A stretch of 5,470 nt of DNA from Paracoccaceae bacterium (GCA_007120685.1 SKNG01000198.1:1-5470); one strand, 5' to 3'; numbered from the stretch's first letter, positions 1 through 5,470 are shown. The notes: a model not told the origin generated them from the letters alone. Program-made: numbers and translations.

Positions 1-1
1 G

Positions 2-415
2 CGGCCCAACCCGCTGCAGGCGCAATATCTGCCCGGCGCACGCTGGACCGATCCGCCGGCGCCGCTGTTCCAGGGGCTGATCGTGCGCAATCTGGAAGAC
101 AGCGGCGGGCTGCGCTTTGTCGGCCGCCGCCCGGTCGGCGCGGGTGGTGATTTCGCCCTGATAGGCACGCTGAGCGACTTTCAGGCCGAACTGGCCGAGG
201 ATGACGCCGTCACCATTCGCATCCGCTACAGCGCCCGGCTGGTGCGCGAAAGCGACGCTTCCATCATCGCCTCCCGCGTGTTCGAAACCCGCGCCCCGGC
301 CGAGAGCAACACCGTGCTGCCCACCGTAGCAGCCTTCAACAACGCCGCCGAGGCCGTGATTCCCGAAATCAGCCGTTGGGTGCTTTCCACGCTGGGGGCA
401 CGGCTGACAAGCTGA
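2..415 (+). CDS. ABC-type transport auxiliary lipoprotein, C-terminal part (partial)
   Basis: The reading frame is open from the left edge and ends with TGA at 413-415, leaving about 137 residues of a longer protein. The start, signal peptide and expected lipobox cysteine lie outside the window. The visible part resembles the ABC_trans_aux/PqiC-like lipoprotein domain: a stretch near LFQGLIVRNLEDSG, a strand pair around ALIGTLSDFQAEL, then a beta-rich segment with ARLVRESD and a final helix ending AAFNNAAEAVIPEISRW. In that family the protein is an inner-face outer-membrane lipoprotein that works with MCE/Mla-type ABC transporters moving phospholipid or other hydrophobic molecules across the periplasm. 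The GTG at 83 is an internal codon, not the start, because the frame continues coherently upstream of it. It is convergent with the minus-strand operon and probably unrelated to it. The family call rests on overall pattern rather than a catalytic motif. Confidence 0.68.
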   Translation, partial: RPNPLQAQYLPGARWTDPPAPLFQGLIVRNLEDSGGLRFVGRRPVGAGGDFALIGTLSDFQAELAEDDAVTIRIRYSARLVRESDASIIASRVFETRAPAESNTVLPTVAAFNNAAEAVIPEISRWVLSTLGARLTS

Positions 416-727
416 TCGTACGGCGGCGGCCTTCGCGGCAGTCAGCACCTGAAGCGGGATGCCGTTATCCTGGATCGATTGGGGATTCACAGGCACCCAC
501 TCTGGAGTTTCACGGTTTCCAGCCACAAGATGGGGGTGGATCGCCAAGGGCGGGGAGGCCATCACCGAAGACGCCCCCTGGCACTGCTCGCACGCCTCGC
601 GCCGACAAGCGATGCCGGAGTCCTGCTGGATGAAGGTCGGCGCCCTCGTGCATCAAAAAGATCATCTGCGTGAAGGACCGGGGTATCATGACCCGGTCGC
701 ACTGCTTCTGAAAGCACAAGCCCTGCT
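416..727. other. Convergent intergenic region without an intact gene
   Basis: These 312 bases separate the lipoprotein stop from the last gene of the minus-strand operon. No intact gene, tRNA or insertion-sequence end is visible. The part above about 541 has strong coding-like periodicity that changes phase once (see the candidate pseudogene entry). The part from 416 to about 540 has much weaker periodicity and more A/T at every codon position than the flanking genes, so it looks like decayed or non-coding sequence. The only hairpin of note is at 676-698. Confidence 0.6.
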
Positions 728-731
728 TCAT
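541..731 (-). pseudogene. Candidate frameshifted coding remnant, unknown product
   Basis: G or C occupies 27 of 30 positions divisible by 3 between 642 and 731, against 9/30 and 13/29 for the other two phases. Between 541 and 641 the G/C-rich phase moves to positions with remainder 2 (31 of 34). This is what one coding sequence with a single-base shift would give. On the minus strand, ATG at 731 overlaps the preceding TGA as ATGA and opens a frame beginning MKQGLCFQKQ. Ignoring one base near 635 joins MHEGAD to FIQQDSGIAC, followed by a cysteine cluster CRREACEQC. The joined frame has no stop and runs on into antisense of the lipoprotein, with periodicity fading below about 540. The minus strand is favoured: in 642-731 its first codon position is richer in G/C than its second, whereas the plus reading meets a TGA at 703 and would be unusually rich in tryptophan. 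No Shine-Dalgarno precedes the ATG. I do not recognise the product. It could be a dead gene fragment, a sequencing error or a coincidence. Confidence 0.3.
676..698 (-). terminator. GC-rich hairpin downstream of the operon (weak terminator candidate)
   Basis: Arm 676-684 (GACCGGGGT) pairs with arm 691-698 (ACCCGGTC) to give an eight-pair stem with one bulged G and a six-base loop. It starts about 30 bases past the stop of the last operon gene. On the minus strand a CTTTTTG run follows only about 15 bases after the stem, too far for a standard intrinsic terminator. It also lies inside the candidate coding remnant, so it may be incidental. Confidence 0.2.
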
Positions 732-1693
732 GGGCTCGCGCGGCTTCGACCCGCGGTGTGCAGAATGCGCCCGATGAAATTGAGCAGGACCTGCGCGGCA
801 AGAATCGCGGTGGTGCCGCTGCGGTCGTAATCCGGGGCGACCTCGACCAGGTCTATACCCACCACCCGGCCGCGCCGGGCGAGGCCCGCCAGCAGTTCCA
901 TAACCTCGTAATACAGGAACCCGCCATGCGAGGGCGTGCCGGTGCCCGGCGCGATGGAGGGATCGAAGCCGTCGATGTCGATGGTGACGTAATAGCGCGC
1001 CCCCTCGGGGATGCGCGCCAGCGTGGCCTGCAGCCCCAGCGCGCGGATCTGGCGCACCGACAGGATATCGGCGCCCATGGCGCGGGCGGCCTCATAGCCT
1101 TCCCTGGCGGTGGACGACACATTGCGGATGCCGAATTGCGACAGCCCTGTCACATGCGCCTGTTCGGCCGCCCGGCGCATCGGATTGCCATGGCCGAAGC
1201 GCACCCCGTGGCGTTCATCGACGAAATCCAGATGTGCGTCGATCTGCACGACATGCAGCGGGCCGGCATCCGCAAAGGCGCGGATACAGGGGATGTTGAC
1301 CGAATGATCGCCCCCGATGACCACCGGCAGGGCGCCGGCCTTCAGGATGGCGCGCACGCCCGCCTCGATCGCGTCGAGGCTGCGCATCATGTCGGTATGC
1401 ACGATATCGGCATCCCCGATATCGGCCAGCCGCACCCCGTCCAGATAGGTGACATCGTCCTCGTGGTCATAGGCGCCGGCATGGCCGAAGGAAAACAGCG
1501 TCGAGGCCTCGCGCACCGCGCGCGGGCCGAAGCGGGCACCGGCGCGCCATTGCGTGCCCATGTCCAGCGGCGCGCCCAGGATCGCCACATCGGCCGCGAT
1601 GGCGTTCCAGTCGGGCTGGTAGGGCGCCTTGGCGAAGGTGCAGATGCCGGTGAAGGGCAGGTTCAGCCGGCCGGACTCGTAGGCATGGGACAT
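728..1693 (-). CDS. Ureohydrolase 1 (agmatinase/arginase family), 321 aa
   Basis: The protein belongs to the binuclear-metal ureohydrolase family, which hydrolyses a guanidino group to urea and an amine in the cytoplasm. All ligands are visible: H130 in GGDHS, D152/H154/D156 in DAHLDFVD, D239/D241 in DIDGFDP, then GTGTPSHGG near 250-258 and E284 in DLVEVAP. Length is normal for the family (about 300-330). The N-terminal part carries the typical ARFGPRAVREAS segment at 53-64. The start is ATG at 1693, because AAAGGA lies six bases upstream. A GTG at 1714 in the same frame would overlap the previous stop but places this site inside the gene. It is the last intact gene of the operon, 17 bases after ureohydrolase 2. 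The substrate is uncertain: proteins of this type are usually called agmatinase, but guanidinobutyrase, guanidinopropionase and proclavaminate amidinohydrolase share the fold. The last residues (HTAGRSRASP) have poor third-position G/C, unlike the rest. Confidence 0.92.
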   Translation of the reverse strand: MSHAYESGRLNLPFTGICTFAKAPYQPDWNAIAADVAILGAPLDMGTQWRAGARFGPRAVREASTLFSFGHAGAYDHEDDVTYLDGVRLADIGDADIVHTDMMRSLDAIEAGVRAILKAGALPVVIGGDHSVNIPCIRAFADAGPLHVVQIDAHLDFVDERHGVRFGHGNPMRRAAEQAHVTGLSQFGIRNVSSTAREGYEAARAMGADILSVRQIRALGLQATLARIPEGARYYVTIDIDGFDPSIAPGTGTPSHGGFLYYEVMELLAGLARRGRVVGIDLVEVAPDYDRSGTTAILAAQVLLNFIGRILHTAGRSRASP

Positions 1694-1699
1694 GGGCTG

Positions 1700-1705
1700 T
1701 CCTTT
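1700..1705 (-). promoter_or_regulatory. Shine-Dalgarno fixing the ureohydrolase 1 start
   Basis: Read on the minus strand, AAAGGA is followed by the six-base spacer CAGCCC and ATG at 1693. This places initiation at 1693 rather than at the in-frame GTG at 1714, seven codons upstream. The site lies in the 17-base gap after the stop of ureohydrolase 2. Confidence 0.7.
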
Positions 1706-1710
1706 CGGGT

Positions 1711-2769
1711 TCACCGGCCCGGGGGCTGGTCTGGCGGCTGGTCTGGATGCTGTGCCACGGCGAATGGCGCCGGCAGGGTTTCGCAGATCACCGGCGCGCG
1801 GCCCCGGCGGCGGGCGGCGGCACTGGCGGTGACGCAGAGGATCTCGAACAGCATCGAGGCGCCGACCCAGGTGGTGGTGCCATGGGGATCGAAGGGCGGC
1901 GCCACTTCGACCAGATCGGCGCCGACGATATCCACCCCGTCCAGCGCCCGCAGCATGAGTTGTGCATCATAGGGGGTGAAGCCGCCGATTTCCGGCGTGC
2001 CGGTGCCGGGGGTGAAGGCGGGGTCGATCCCGTCGATATCGAAGCTCAGGTAGCTGCGCCCGCTGCCCAGGATGGCGCGGGCTTCGGCCATCACCGCCGC
2101 CGGCCCGCGGGCGTGCAACTCCTCTATCGGCACGACGCGGATGCCGTTGGCGGCGGCAAAGGCGCGGTCCTCGCCGTCATAGGTGGTGCCGCGGATGCCG
2201 ATCTGGACCATGCGCGCGGGATCAAGCAGCCCTTCCTCGACCGCGCGGCGAAAGGGGGTGCCGTGGGTGTAGCGCACACCGCCGAAATAGCTGTCGAAAA
2301 GGTCGGTATGGGCGTCGAACTGGATAAAGCCCAGCGGCCCCTCGCTGGCCAGCGCGCGCAGCACCGGCAGGCTCATCAGATGGTCGCCGCCCAGCATGAT
2401 CGGCGTGATGGCGGCGTCGTGCAGCCGGGAGAATTGCGCCTGGACCAGTTGCAGGGTGTGGCCCACATCGGTCAGATTGACCGTGGCATCGCCGAAATCG
2501 GCGGCGCGGGCGGTGTGAAACGGCGCGGCGCGGGTGGCCTGGTTGACCATGCGGATCATGGTGGAGGCATCGCGCAGGGCACGCGGCCCGTGGCGCGCGC
2601 CGGGGCGGTTGGTGGTGCCGCTGTCCCAGGGCACGCCCAGAAAGCCGATCTCGGCCCCCTCGGGCGCTTCCAGCCGGCGCAGGGGCAGGCGCATCATCGT
2701 GGCGATGCCGGCAAAGCGCGGCACCTCCAGCGCCGAGACCGGCAGATAGGCGGGATCGACCGGGATCAT
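1711..2769 (-). CDS. Ureohydrolase 2 (agmatinase/arginase family), 352 aa
   Basis: This is a second, clearly different member of the same binuclear-metal family. Ligands are H130 in GGDHL, D152/H154/D156 in DAHTDLFD, D244/D246 in DIDGIDP, with GTGTPEIGG at about 255-263 and E288 in DLVEVAP. The predicted activity is removal of urea from a guanidino substrate. GTPE-type motifs are common in agmatinase-like members, but this does not fix the substrate. The usual serine after GGDH is leucine here. Compared with ureohydrolase 1 it has about 20 extra N-terminal residues before the core and a longer C-terminal tail ending in a proline-rich PDQPPDQPP stretch. The start is ATG at 2769, overlapping the deacetylase stop as ATGA and preceded by AAAAGG seven bases upstream. 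The frame stays open to 3084, but that extension only mirrors the deacetylase gene in another frame. It was probably translated with its neighbours and may act on the same or a sequential substrate. Confidence 0.92.
   Translation of the reverse strand: MIPVDPAYLPVSALEVPRFAGIATMMRLPLRRLEAPEGAEIGFLGVPWDSGTTNRPGARHGPRALRDASTMIRMVNQATRAAPFHTARAADFGDATVNLTDVGHTLQLVQAQFSRLHDAAITPIMLGGDHLMSLPVLRALASEGPLGFIQFDAHTDLFDSYFGGVRYTHGTPFRRAVEEGLLDPARMVQIGIRGTTYDGEDRAFAAANGIRVVPIEELHARGPAAVMAEARAILGSGRSYLSFDIDGIDPAFTPGTGTPEIGGFTPYDAQLMLRALDGVDIVGADLVEVAPPFDPHGTTTWVGASMLFEILCVTASAAARRRGRAPVICETLPAPFAVAQHPDQPPDQPPGR
1724..1746 (-). repeat. 12-bp tandem repeat in the 3' end of ureohydrolase 2
   Basis: GGCTGGTCTGG occurs at 1724-1734 and again at 1736-1746 on the plus strand, a 12-base period. 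On the coding strand each copy encodes PDQP, giving the PDQPPDQPP tail. The repeat length is a multiple of three, so it adds residues without shifting the frame. It is probably replication slippage in a non-conserved tail. Confidence 0.75.
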
Positions 2770-3629
2770 GCCGGCACCTTTTCGATCCGGTCGCTGCGCA
2801 GCAGGGCGCGATGCGCGGCGGCGTGCCGGGCGATGGCCTCCAGCGGCGCGATCCAGACATCGCCGCGCGCCAGCACCCCTTCCAGCCAGGTCTCCATCGC
2901 CGCCCAGCGCGCCAGCCGGCCGGTCAGGAACGGGTGCAGCACCGGCATCCAGAACCCGCCGACGGCGCGCGCAGCCTCGTATTCCTCGAAGAAGGCGCGC
3001 AGCCCGTCCGAGGGCGCGCGCACCGGCATCAGATAGCCGATCTCCTCGAAATGGGCGAAGGGCGGCCAGTCGTCGCAGCCCCAATGCGGCGGGATCTCGA
3101 TCAACTCGCCCTGCGGCGCCTGCAGCAGATAGGGCAGGTCATCGGCCATCAGCGAGCTGTCATAAAGAAACCCCTCGTCGATCAGACGGCCGATCACCCC
3201 CGGCGTGGCGTTGTAGACCGGCGCGCGGTAGCCACGGGGCTTCTGGCCGGTCATCCGCTGATGGGTCTCCAGCGCGCGGTAGAAGAGTTCTGCCTCCTGC
3301 TCATCGGAATGGCCCATCGGATCCTCATGGCGCCACGAGTGGTGGCCGATCTCATGGCCGGCCTTCAGGATCGCCTCGACCGTGGCGGGATAGGTTTCCA
3401 TCACCCAGGCAGGGATGAAGAAGGTCTGGGTCAGGCCCAGTCGGCGATAGGTCTGAAGGATGCGCGGCACCGCCACGGTTGGGCCGTAGCGGCCCATCGA
3501 GACGGGGGCGAGGCGCAGATGCCCGTCCTCGGGCCGGGCGTTGCGGATCAGGCTGTCGGCGTCGATGTCGAAGGTGACCGAGGCGGCAAGCCGCTTGCCA
3601 TCGGGCCAGGGCAGGGGGTGAAGCAGCAT
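2766..3629 (-). CDS. CE4/polysaccharide-deacetylase-fold hydrolase, cytosolic, 287 aa
   Basis: The protein shows the NodB-homology (carbohydrate esterase 4) motif series: TFDID at 19-23 (D21, D23), HSWRH at 97-101 (H97, H101), RAPVYN at 135-140, CDDW at 185-188 and LHP at 231-233. The Asp-His-His triad expected to bind one metal is intact. There is no signal peptide, membrane segment or wall-binding domain, so it should act in the cytoplasm. This fits the HpPgdA/PuuE-like branch better than secreted chitin or peptidoglycan deacetylases. Known cytosolic relatives hydrolyse small molecules, such as the allantoinase PuuE. Its position directly before two amidinohydrolases suggests cleavage of an amide, acyl or cyclic C-N bond in the same pathway; that is inference. 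The start ATG at 3629 has GAAAGG upstream with a six-base spacer. It begins 12 bases after the SDR 1 stop and overlaps ureohydrolase 2 as ATGA. Confidence 0.88.
   Translation of the reverse strand: MLLHPLPWPDGKRLAASVTFDIDADSLIRNARPEDGHLRLAPVSMGRYGPTVAVPRILQTYRRLGLTQTFFIPAWVMETYPATVEAILKAGHEIGHHSWRHEDPMGHSDEQEAELFYRALETHQRMTGQKPRGYRAPVYNATPGVIGRLIDEGFLYDSSLMADDLPYLLQAPQGELIEIPPHWGCDDWPPFAHFEEIGYLMPVRAPSDGLRAFFEEYEAARAVGGFWMPVLHPFLTGRLARWAAMETWLEGVLARGDVWIAPLEAIARHAAAHRALLRSDRIEKVPA
2777..2782 (-). promoter_or_regulatory. Shine-Dalgarno fixing the ureohydrolase 2 start
   Basis: Read on the minus strand, AAAAGG is followed by seven bases (TGCCGGC) and ATG at 2769. It lies within the last codons of the deacetylase gene, which points to translational coupling. 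It supports the short start over the open frame that continues upstream to 3084. Confidence 0.65.
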
Positions 3630-3641
3630 GGCAAGCCTTTC

Positions 3642-4316
3642 TCAGTGCATGGCCGCCCCGCCATCGGCGGAAAGGCACTGTCCGGTGATGAAGCTGGCGC
3701 GGGGCGAGGCCAGGAAGGCGATAAGCGCGGCGATCTCCTCGGGCCGGCCAATGCGGCGCAGGGGGTTGGCGGTCTCGGCGGCCTGTTCGGCTGCGCTCAT
3801 GGCGTCGAAGCCCAGAAGCGGCGTGTCCACCGGGCCGGGGGCGACGGCATTGACCAGGATGTCCGGCGCCAGTTCCCGCGCCCAGGACCGGGTCAGCGAC
3901 AAGAGCGCGCCCTTGCTGGCGGCATAGGCCGAGGCGCCGGCGCGGCCCAGATAGGCCAGTTCCGAGGCGACATTGATGATCCGCCCGCCCTTCGGCATTT
4001 TCGGCAGCACCGCCTGGGTGACCACGAAGGGGCCGCGCAGGTTGACCGCCAGTTGCCGGTCGAAATCGGCCAGCGGCATGTCGGCCAGACGCCCCTCGAT
4101 CAGCACGCCGGCGTTGTTGACCAGCACATCGATGCGCCCCACCCCGGCCAGCGCCGCCGCGACCGAGGCCGGGTCGGATACATCCGCCGCCAGATCGGCG
4201 CCCGCATCGGTGCCGGCCAGATCCAGCCCCAGCACCTGAAACCCGTCCGCGCGCAGCGCCGCGCAACTGGCCGCGCCGATGCCGCGCGCGGCGCCGGTGA
4301 CCAGCGCCACCCTCAC
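3642..4316 (-). CDS. Short-chain dehydrogenase/reductase 1, about 224 aa
   Basis: This is a classical SDR, a cytosolic NAD(P)-dependent oxidoreductase acting on an alcohol or carbonyl. From the chosen start, the cofactor motif TGAARGIG is at 7-14, NNAG at 67-70, the catalytic serine at 118 (NVAS) and the catalytic Y131/K135 in YAASK, with the PG motif after VNAVA near 160. An aspartate at the end of the second strand (LDLAG, D32) favours NAD over NADP. The C-terminus has the usual FITGQ and DGG elements. Length is slightly below the common 240-260. The start is one of two adjacent GTG codons: the one at 4316 overlaps the SDR 2 stop as GTGA and has GAGG seven bases upstream, while the one at 4319 adds a single valine/methionine. 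The substrate is not evident. It sits directly beside a related SDR, in the same operon as the hydrolases. Confidence 0.9.
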   Translation of the reverse strand: MRVALVTGAARGIGAASCAALRADGFQVLGLDLAGTDAGADLAADVSDPASVAAALAGVGRIDVLVNNAGVLIEGRLADMPLADFDRQLAVNLRGPFVVTQAVLPKMPKGGRIINVASELAYLGRAGASAYAASKGALLSLTRSWARELAPDILVNAVAPGPVDTPLLGFDAMSAAEQAAETANPLRRIGRPEEIAALIAFLASPRASFITGQCLSADGGAAMH

Positions 4317-5095
4317 CACGGCACCTCGCCACGGTCGATGCCCAGGGTCTGACCGGTGATATTGGCCGACAGGGGCGAGGCCAGGAACAGATAGGCGCCG
4401 GTGATATCCTCGGGCTCCATCAGCCCGCCGGCCAGCGGCTGCGCGGCCTCGACCCCGGCGATGATCTCGCCCTCGTCGCGGCCCGAGCGCGCCGCCAGCA
4501 CGCGTGCCGAGCGCACGGCAGCCTCGGTCCGTACCCAGCCGGGGGCGACGGCATTGACCCGGATGCCGCGCGGTCCCAGTTCGCGCGCCCAGGTCTTGGT
4601 CAGGCCGATCACGGCGTGTTTAGAGGCGACATAGGCGCCAAACAGCGGCTCGCCCACCCGCCCCCAGATCGAGGCGGTGTTGACGATCCGGGCCCCCTGC
4701 CCCATCGCCGCCAGCGCCTGGCCGGTGACCAGCGCCATGCCGGTGACATTGATGTCCAGAATGCGGCGAAACAGCGCCAGCGCCTCGGGGCTGTGGTCAT
4801 CTACCGGCGTGATGCGTTCCAGCCCGGCATTGTTGACCAGCACATCAAGCCGCCCTACCCCAGCCAGCGCCCCCGCCACGGCGCGCGGGTCGGTCACATC
4901 GGCGCAAAGCGGCCTGGCGCCGATGGCCGTGGCGGCGTCCTGCACCGCCGCATCCTCGGCGAGCGCCCAAACCGTTGCGCCGGCCTCGACGAAGGCGCGC
5001 GCCACGCCCAGGCCGATGCCCCGGCTGGCGCCGGTCACCAGCACCCGCTGGCCGGAAAGCCCGGAAAGCCCGGTCACCCCAGCCGGCCCGGTCAT
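4313..5095 (-). CDS. Short-chain dehydrogenase/reductase 2, 260 aa
   Basis: A second classical SDR with TGASRGIG at 21-28, NNAG at 88-91, N116, catalytic S142 and Y155/K159 in YVASK, and VNAVAPG at 180-186. The second strand ends in an acidic ED pair at 47-48, which suggests NAD(H) use. The C-terminus contains NITGQT, but the usual DGG is DRG (254-256). The first 15 residues form a loose glycine/serine leader, partly from a nine-base tandem repeat (GLSGLSG). The start ATG at 5095 overlaps the ABC ATPase stop as ATGA, and AAGGGG lies seven bases upstream within that gene. Sequence shared with SDR 1 suggests an old duplication, so the pair may catalyse successive or opposite steps, or act on related substrates. 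The specific reaction is unknown. Confidence 0.9.
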   Translation of the reverse strand: MTGPAGVTGLSGLSGQRVLVTGASRGIGLGVARAFVEAGATVWALAEDAAVQDAATAIGARPLCADVTDPRAVAGALAGVGRLDVLVNNAGLERITPVDDHSPEALALFRRILDINVTGMALVTGQALAAMGQGARIVNTASIWGRVGEPLFGAYVASKHAVIGLTKTWARELGPRGIRVNAVAPGWVRTEAAVRSARVLAARSGRDEGEIIAGVEAAQPLAGGLMEPEDITGAYLFLASPLSANITGQTLGIDRGEVPW

Positions 5096-5470
5096 GCCGC
5101 ATCCCCTTCCTGTTCCTGCGCCGTGGCGCGGACCTGCTGCAGCAATTCGTTGCGCAGCGCGAAGAAGTCCGGGCTTTCGCGCAGCGCCAGCGGGCGATCG
5201 GCGCCCAGCCGCGCGGTGACATCGACCACCGACAGGATACGCGCCGGGCGGCGGGTGAAAACCACCACGCGGTCAGCAAGAAAGGCCGCTTCCTCGACAT
5301 CATGGGTGACGAAGATCACCGTCTTGCGCTCCTCGGCCTGGATCTGGCGCAGCGCCAGTTGCAGGGTCTCGCGCCGCTGCGCGTCAAGCGCGCCGAAGGG
5401 CTCGTCCATCAGCAGGATCTCGGACCCGGCGGCCAGGGTGCGGGCGATGGCGACGCGCTGGCGCATGCCC
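5092..5470 (-). CDS. ABC transporter ATP-binding protein, NitT/TauT type, C-terminal part (partial)
   Basis: Only the last 125 residues are in the window; the Walker A half lies beyond the right edge. The fragment opens within the ABC signature (GMRQRVAIARTL), followed by Walker B and D-loop (ILLMDEPFGALD, catalytic Glu at 5401-5403) and the H-loop THDVEEA (His at 5302-5304). The pattern MDEPFGALDAQ, THDVEEAAFLADRVVVF and then RPARI is typical of the nitrate/sulfonate/taurine (NrtD/SsuB/TauB) importer family, whose members also take up other small organic anions, nitriles or thiamine precursors. In that family the ATPase powers uptake with a permease and a periplasmic binding protein, which may be encoded further right. 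It is the first visible gene of the operon, so the transported compound is a likely substrate of the downstream enzymes. That assignment rests on position only. Confidence 0.92.
   Translation of the reverse strand, partial: GMRQRVAIARTLAAGSEILLMDEPFGALDAQRRETLQLALRQIQAEERKTVIFVTHDVEEAAFLADRVVVFTRRPARILSVVDVTARLGADRPLALRESPDFFALRNELLQQVRATAQEQEGDAA

Noticed and set aside
416..727. Possible insertion sequence or CRISPR remnant in the convergent gap
   Set aside because: No terminal inverted repeats, target-site duplication, spaced direct repeats or recognisable transposase motif were found in any frame.
719..736. Small inverted repeat AGCCC / GGGCT around the ureohydrolase 1 stop
   Set aside because: Only five pairs with an eight-base loop and no T-run; expected by chance at this GC content.
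1694..1714. Upstream GTG start for ureohydrolase 1 at 1714
   Set aside because: AAAGGA six bases before ATG 1693 fits the shorter start, and the seven extra residues are not part of the conserved fold.
758..1972. Long plus-strand open frame (404 codons)
   Set aside because: It is antisense to both ureohydrolase genes, whose motifs are unmistakable. Long antisense frames are expected at this GC content, and the translation has no recognisable domain.
1747..3036. Long plus-strand open frame (429 codons)
   Set aside because: Antisense of ureohydrolase 2 and the deacetylase, with glycine/alanine-rich low-complexity translation and no motif.
2770..3084. N-terminal extension of ureohydrolase 2 to a start at 3084
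   Set aside because: The extra 105 residues are an arginine/alanine-rich out-of-frame reading of the deacetylase gene. The ATG at 2769 has a good ribosome site and an ATGA overlap, and gives a normal family length.
2811..4352. Plus-strand open frame of 513 codons, the longest in the window
   Set aside because: It mirrors the deacetylase and SDR 1 genes; both have intact catalytic motifs on the minus strand.
5052..5073. Nine-base tandem repeat CCGGAAAGC in the start of SDR 2
   Set aside because: Two copies in frame encoding GLSGLSG in a flexible leader; no sign of a regulatory or mobile element.

Overview
The window is very GC-rich (third codon positions of the clear genes are almost all G or C). 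Its proteins, gene packing and codon use suggest an alphaproteobacterium, most likely a Rhodobacteraceae/Paracoccus-type organism. That placement is an inference from protein style, not from a marker gene.

Layout. At the left edge (2-415, plus strand) is the C-terminal end of an ABC-type transport auxiliary lipoprotein, the kind usually linked to MCE/Mla/Pqi-like lipid transporters. Bases 416-727 are a convergent gap with no intact gene. It holds a three-base periodicity that changes phase near base 635, which looks like a frameshifted coding remnant on the minus strand. From 728 to the right edge, everything is one tightly packed minus-strand operon. In transcription order it encodes: the C-terminal end of a NitT/TauT-type ABC transporter ATPase (cut by the window edge), two short-chain dehydrogenases/reductases (SDRs) in tandem, a cytosolic CE4-type polysaccharide-deacetylase-fold hydrolase, and two different ureohydrolases (agmatinase/arginase family) in tandem. 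Junctions are 4-base stop/start overlaps or gaps of 12 and 17 bases, with Shine-Dalgarno sequences inside or just after the preceding gene, so translational coupling is likely.

How the genes may work together. The set reads as an uptake-and-catabolism module for a small nitrogen-rich compound. The ABC system would import it. The CE4 enzyme would hydrolyse a C-N bond, as the CE4-fold allantoinase PuuE does. One or both ureohydrolases would remove an amidino group as urea, and the SDRs would oxidise or reduce a hydroxyl/carbonyl on the carbon skeleton. All six ureohydrolase metal ligands are present in both paralogues, so both look active. The substrate cannot be read from the sequence. Agmatine, guanidinobutyrate, other guanidino acids and cyclic ureido/guanidino compounds all remain open. 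The operon promoter and the transporter's permease and binding protein, if linked, lie beyond the right edge.
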